Part shown: one piece after another, positions 61,497-64,000 of the stretch
How positions within the stretch are numbered: position 1 is the stretch's first letter
How the letters are laid out: each line of letters opens with the position of its first letter
Origin: UBA8514 sp034933685
GTDB lineage: Bacteria; Bacillota; Clostridia; Lachnospirales; Anaerotignaceae
DNA: 64,000 bases
Direction of reading: 5' to 3'
NCBI GenBank assembly: GCA_034933685.1
Contig: JAYFNB010000033.1
Location: 18,459 to 82,458, forward strand
The notes under the pieces: generated by a model
The model's database searches: none
Seen by the model: the letters and a program-made list of their open reading frames with translations, nothing else
Told to the model about the DNA's origin: nothing
Made by a program: the position numbers and the translations under genes

Positions 61497-62765
61497 ATGG
61501 AAGATATTATAAAGCTTGCCAAGTTGGAAAAGAAAAGTACAATTGAGTATAGAAGACATCTCCACCAGTTTCCTGAAGTATCAAAAAAAGAGTTTAAAAC
61601 AATTGAGTTTATATGTAAAAAACTAAACGAGTTTAAAATAGAATACATAGAGGTTCCAAATGGCGGAATTATTGGCTTTATAGGCAAAAAAGGTAATGAT
61701 AATAAAACGGTTTTACTTAGAGCAGATATGGATGCACTTGCAGTAAAAGAAAACATGTATAATCTTAAGCAAAAAAAACAGTGTGTTTCTCTTATTGAAG
61801 GGGTATCCCATGCATGTGGGCATGATGTCCACGTAGCAATGCTTTTATCAGCTGGGAAGATTTTAAAAGGTATTGAAAACCAACTTAACGGCAGAGTAAT
61901 CCTGTTTTTTGAACGAGCAGAAGAAGAAGGCGGGAATATTTTATATCTTTTAAGATACTTATATGAAAACAATATGCGTATTGATGGGTGCTTTGGAATG
62001 CACGTAAAAGGGAATATGGAATCTGGAACATTTTCGGTAGAAAAAGGAGGCATTAATGCCGGAGGTTTTGGGTTTGAAGTTAAAATTGTTGGTAAAGGAG
62101 GGCATGGCTCAGCACCAAGCCAAGCAAATAGCCCTATAGATTGTTTTGTAGCACTATACACAGCATTTACAAATATACCTGTAAAATACGTGCCTGCATA
62201 TAAAGCCTGTTCTTTTTCCTTAGGTAAGGTTCAGTCTGGTTCAAAGCGAAATATCATTCCATGTGAATTGGATTTTGCAGGCTCCTTCAGATTTCTCGAG
62301 CATGAAGTGGGAATAAAGGTAAAAAATGAATTTTTGCGACTTCTTGAACAAATTTGCAAAAGCTATGAATGCCAATATAGTATTGAAAAAGCCATTGGTC
62401 CAACACTGCCATTGGTGAACAATTCACAATGCGTTGATATTGCAAAGGAAAGTATTACTAAACTTGTGGGTCATGAAAATATTGTATATAAAGAACAGGA
62501 AATGGGATCTGAAAGTTTCTCGGCGGCGCAAAGGTTATATCCTGGAGTATATGTATTCCTTGGAATAAAAAATGATGAAATAGGAGCGGGTGCTGAAAAT
62601 CACAGCCCAGAGTTTGACATTGATGAAGAGGCTATGCCAAGAGGTGTAGCGTTAGAGGTTGCTTATGCTATAGATTTTTTAAACAATGAAGAAAAAATAG
62701 AATTTTCAAAGTATGAAGGAACTCCAGATATGCTTTATGAAGAAATTTGCTATAAAGTTGATTAA
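61497..62765 (+). CDS. M20D family amidohydrolase
   Basis: 422 residues from ATG 61497 after AAGGGGTGAT. 'YRRHLHQFPEVS', 'LLRADMDALAVKE', 'GVSHACGHDVHVAMLL' and 'FERAEEEGGN' are the motifs of IAA-amino-acid hydrolase/hippurate hydrolase enzymes; metal ligands Cys, His, Glu and His are visible. It frees an amino acid from an N-acyl or peptide conjugate. Follows the dehydrogenase genes by 18 bases, and probably works upstream of them on the imported compound. Confidence 0.88.
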   Translation: MEDIIKLAKLEKKSTIEYRRHLHQFPEVSKKEFKTIEFICKKLNEFKIEYIEVPNGGIIGFIGKKGNDNKTVLLRADMDALAVKENMYNLKQKKQCVSLIEGVSHACGHDVHVAMLLSAGKILKGIENQLNGRVILFFERAEEEGGNILYLLRYLYENNMRIDGCFGMHVKGNMESGTFSVEKGGINAGGFGFEVKIVGKGGHGSAPSQANSPIDCFVALYTAFTNIPVKYVPAYKACSFSLGKVQSGSKRNIIPCELDFAGSFRFLEHEVGIKVKNEFLRLLEQICKSYECQYSIEKAIGPTLPLVNNSQCVDIAKESITKLVGHENIVYKEQEMGSESFSAAQRLYPGVYVFLGIKNDEIGAGAENHSPEFDIDEEAMPRGVALEVAYAIDFLNNEEKIEFSKYEGTPDMLYEEICYKVD

Positions 62766-62806
62766 TTTATGATATAATGCAATGACAACAAAGGAGGAAC
62801 TTTTCT

Positions 62807-63532
62807 ATGATTAATCAACATAAAGAAAATGTAATTATGATTATTTTTCTAACAGCTTTATCGGCAATAACTTATTATGTACAGTATTTGCTATTTCACC
62901 AAACAGAAAATACTGTATTCTATCTGTTGCAGGATTTGGCCTTTGTTCCAATACAGGTTGGCATGGTTACTTTAATTATTAACAGGTTTTTAAATGAGAT
63001 GGATAACCGAAAGAAAATTAAGAAAATAAATGTAATAATTAGTACTTTTTTTATTGAAATTGGCGTACCAATTATTTCAACAATTTCAAAATTCAATGGC
63101 AATAACGATATTCTTTTTGAAAAAATCAGCATTAAAGAAATGAGCAGCAAGGAATACAACAAGCTTATAAAAGAAGTAAAGGAGTTTAAGTTTGATATAT
63201 ATGCAGAGCCATCAAAGCTTGATGAGTTATAATCAACGCTTAGAAACTATAAAGACGCTATGCTGAATTTGTTGGCAAATCCCAATCTTTTGGAGCATGA
63301 TTCTTTTACAGATATGCTTTGGGCTGTTTTTCATGTTATAGATGAACTTCAAACAAGAGGAGAGTTTGACAAACAGGATAAAGACGATATTGACCATTTA
63401 TCTAATGATATTCTGCGTGCCTATACTGCGTTAATAATCGAATGGGTTGGTTATATGAATTACCTACAAAATGAATATCCATTTTTGTTCACTTTGGCCT
63501 TGAGGAAAAATCCATTTTTAAAAAATAAATAA
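62807..63532 (+). pseudogene. Membrane protein gene split by an in-frame TAA
   Basis: The frame begins at ATG 62807 after AAAGGAGGA and runs to a TAA at 63230-63232. It continues in the same frame as 'STLRNYKDAMLNLLANPNLL' then 'FTDMLWAVFHVIDEL' to 63532. The second half has no ribosome site of its own and reads as the natural extension of the first, so one 241-codon gene has been cut by a single base change, or there is a sequence error. Two membrane helices near 10-30 and 40-60, then a cytoplasmic helical part. Conserved in Clostridia, function unknown. Confidence 0.7.
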
Positions 63533-63570
63533 TATATAAATGATAGCTTCTTTAAAGGTTATCTGAATAA

Positions 63571-63608
63571 AAAGAAAGTTGGTGTTCTAACATCGGCTTT
63601 CTTTTTTA
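63571..63608 (+). terminator. Rho-independent terminator
   Basis: AAAGTTGGTGTT pairs with AACATCGGCTTT through three G-U contacts, then CTTTTTT. Ends the membrane-protein gene. Confidence 0.7.
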
Positions 63609-63724
63609 ATTTATGGGAATATATGACAACTTGATTAAAAAAACAAATCTATGTTAATATGATGATATTTATGAAAACAATTGCGAAAAATATTATGTAT
63701 TTAATTTGATAAGGATGATGAATA

Positions 63725-64000
63725 ATGGAAGATATTTTGATAATAGCACCATATGAAGAATTATATGAAATTTGTAAAGGAGTTGTGGAGAAGGGAAAAT
63801 ATAAAAATATTGATGTTGTAATGGCAGATACAGATGGAAACACAAACATTGAAGAGCTTATTCTTCAGAAAAAACCTTTAGTTGTTATATCCAGAGGCGG
63901 TGTATACAGTGCCGTTAAGAATATGTTTGCTTCAATTGCTGTTGTTGAGATGAGAATAGGGGCATACGACATAATAAATAGCTTGAAAGATATATTTGAA
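63725..64000 (+). CDS. PrpR-type sigma54 regulator, N-terminal sensor (partial)
   Basis: The first 92 codons from ATG 63725, cut by the window edge. 'KKPLVVISRGGVYSAVKNMF' followed by 'IAVVEMRIGAYDII' is the ligand-binding pattern of the PrpR N-terminal domain, which precedes PAS, AAA+ and HTH parts in sigma54 activators. The rest lies outside the window. AAGGATG precedes the ATG. Confidence 0.75.
   Translation, partial: MEDILIIAPYEELYEICKGVVEKGKYKNIDVVMADTDGNTNIEELILQKKPLVVISRGGVYSAVKNMFASIAVVEMRIGAYDIINSLKDIFE

Noticed and set aside
61475..62161. 228-codon minus-strand frame
   Set aside because: Antisense to the M20D amidohydrolase whose motifs are all present; no start signal.
1..64000. 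CRISPR arrays, tRNA/rRNA genes, transposases, phage genes
   Set aside because: No regularly spaced repeats, no cloverleaf or rRNA-like stretch noticed, and no transposase, integrase or phage protein among the reading frames.

Overview
The window reads as chromosomal DNA of a low-GC, Gram-positive anaerobe of the Clostridia. The basis is AT-rich sequence with AGGAGG-type ribosome binding sites, Gram-positive signal peptides and lipoboxes, Etf-linked acyl-CoA reduction, a hybrid-cluster protein, TRAP transporters and a propionate-CoA-transferase-like enzyme. The last resembles the enzyme of Clostridium (Anaerotignum) propionicum, but genus placement is only a guess. I saw no rRNA, tRNA, CRISPR array or insertion sequence.

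Layout. (1) 1-6037: end of a GntP-type permease, then a class III CoA-transferase, an acyl-CoA dehydrogenase and EtfBA, followed by a PAS/sigma54 activator. This is a reductive acyl-CoA module for an organic or amino-acid-derived acid. (2) 6417-14057: an AgrC/AgrA-like (GHKL/LytTR) two-component system on the minus strand facing a secreted multidomain protein, then a lipoprotein, LemA, a broken DUF2207 gene and a zinc-ribbon/SHOCT protein. The secreted protein and the lipoprotein share an upstream element with two half-sites 21 bp apart, as expected of LytTR sites. (3) 14404-24932: a 2-hydroxyacid dehydrogenase, HpcH/HpaI aldolase and IlvD/Edd dehydratase on the minus strand, divergent from a GntR regulator, AldA-like aldehyde dehydrogenase, aldo-keto reductase, TRAP transporter and HIT protein. 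This fits sugar-acid catabolism. (4) 25526-35171: a PucR regulator, an M20 protein with two substituted active-site positions, a polysaccharide-deacetylase-fold hydrolase, a second TRAP transporter, an iron-sulfur flavoprotein, an iron-type alcohol dehydrogenase and a CPG2-like M20 peptidase. This is a probable catabolic island for a C-N bonded compound, substrate unknown. (5) 35259-41346: a diguanylate cyclase, then a Crp/Fnr regulator next to a nitrosative-stress operon (ferredoxin, cupin, Hcp fused to a redox-disulfide domain, an unrecognised protein with a duplicated motif, hemerythrin). (6) 41546-46390: LysR regulator, threonine-dehydratase/ornithine-cyclodeaminase pair, a lipoprotein and a flavin split-barrel protein. 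(7) 46994-51142: GntR regulator, family I CoA-transferase and OFA-type carrier. (8) 51302-64000: GntR regulator divergent from a Dpp/Opp peptide ABC transporter, a multi-subunit flavin/iron-sulfur amine dehydrogenase and an M20D amidohydrolase; then a nonsense-interrupted membrane protein gene and the start of a PrpR-type regulator.

The common theme is a set of substrate-specific uptake-plus-degradation cassettes, most next to a regulator of a different family, suited to an amino-acid, peptide or organic-acid fermenter. The strongest leads are the paired LytTR-spaced elements, the altered M20 protein in island 4, the unrecognised protein in the Hcp operon, the doubled GGTATACCGGTAT operators, and three decayed genes (two by a single in-frame stop, one a C-terminal remnant).
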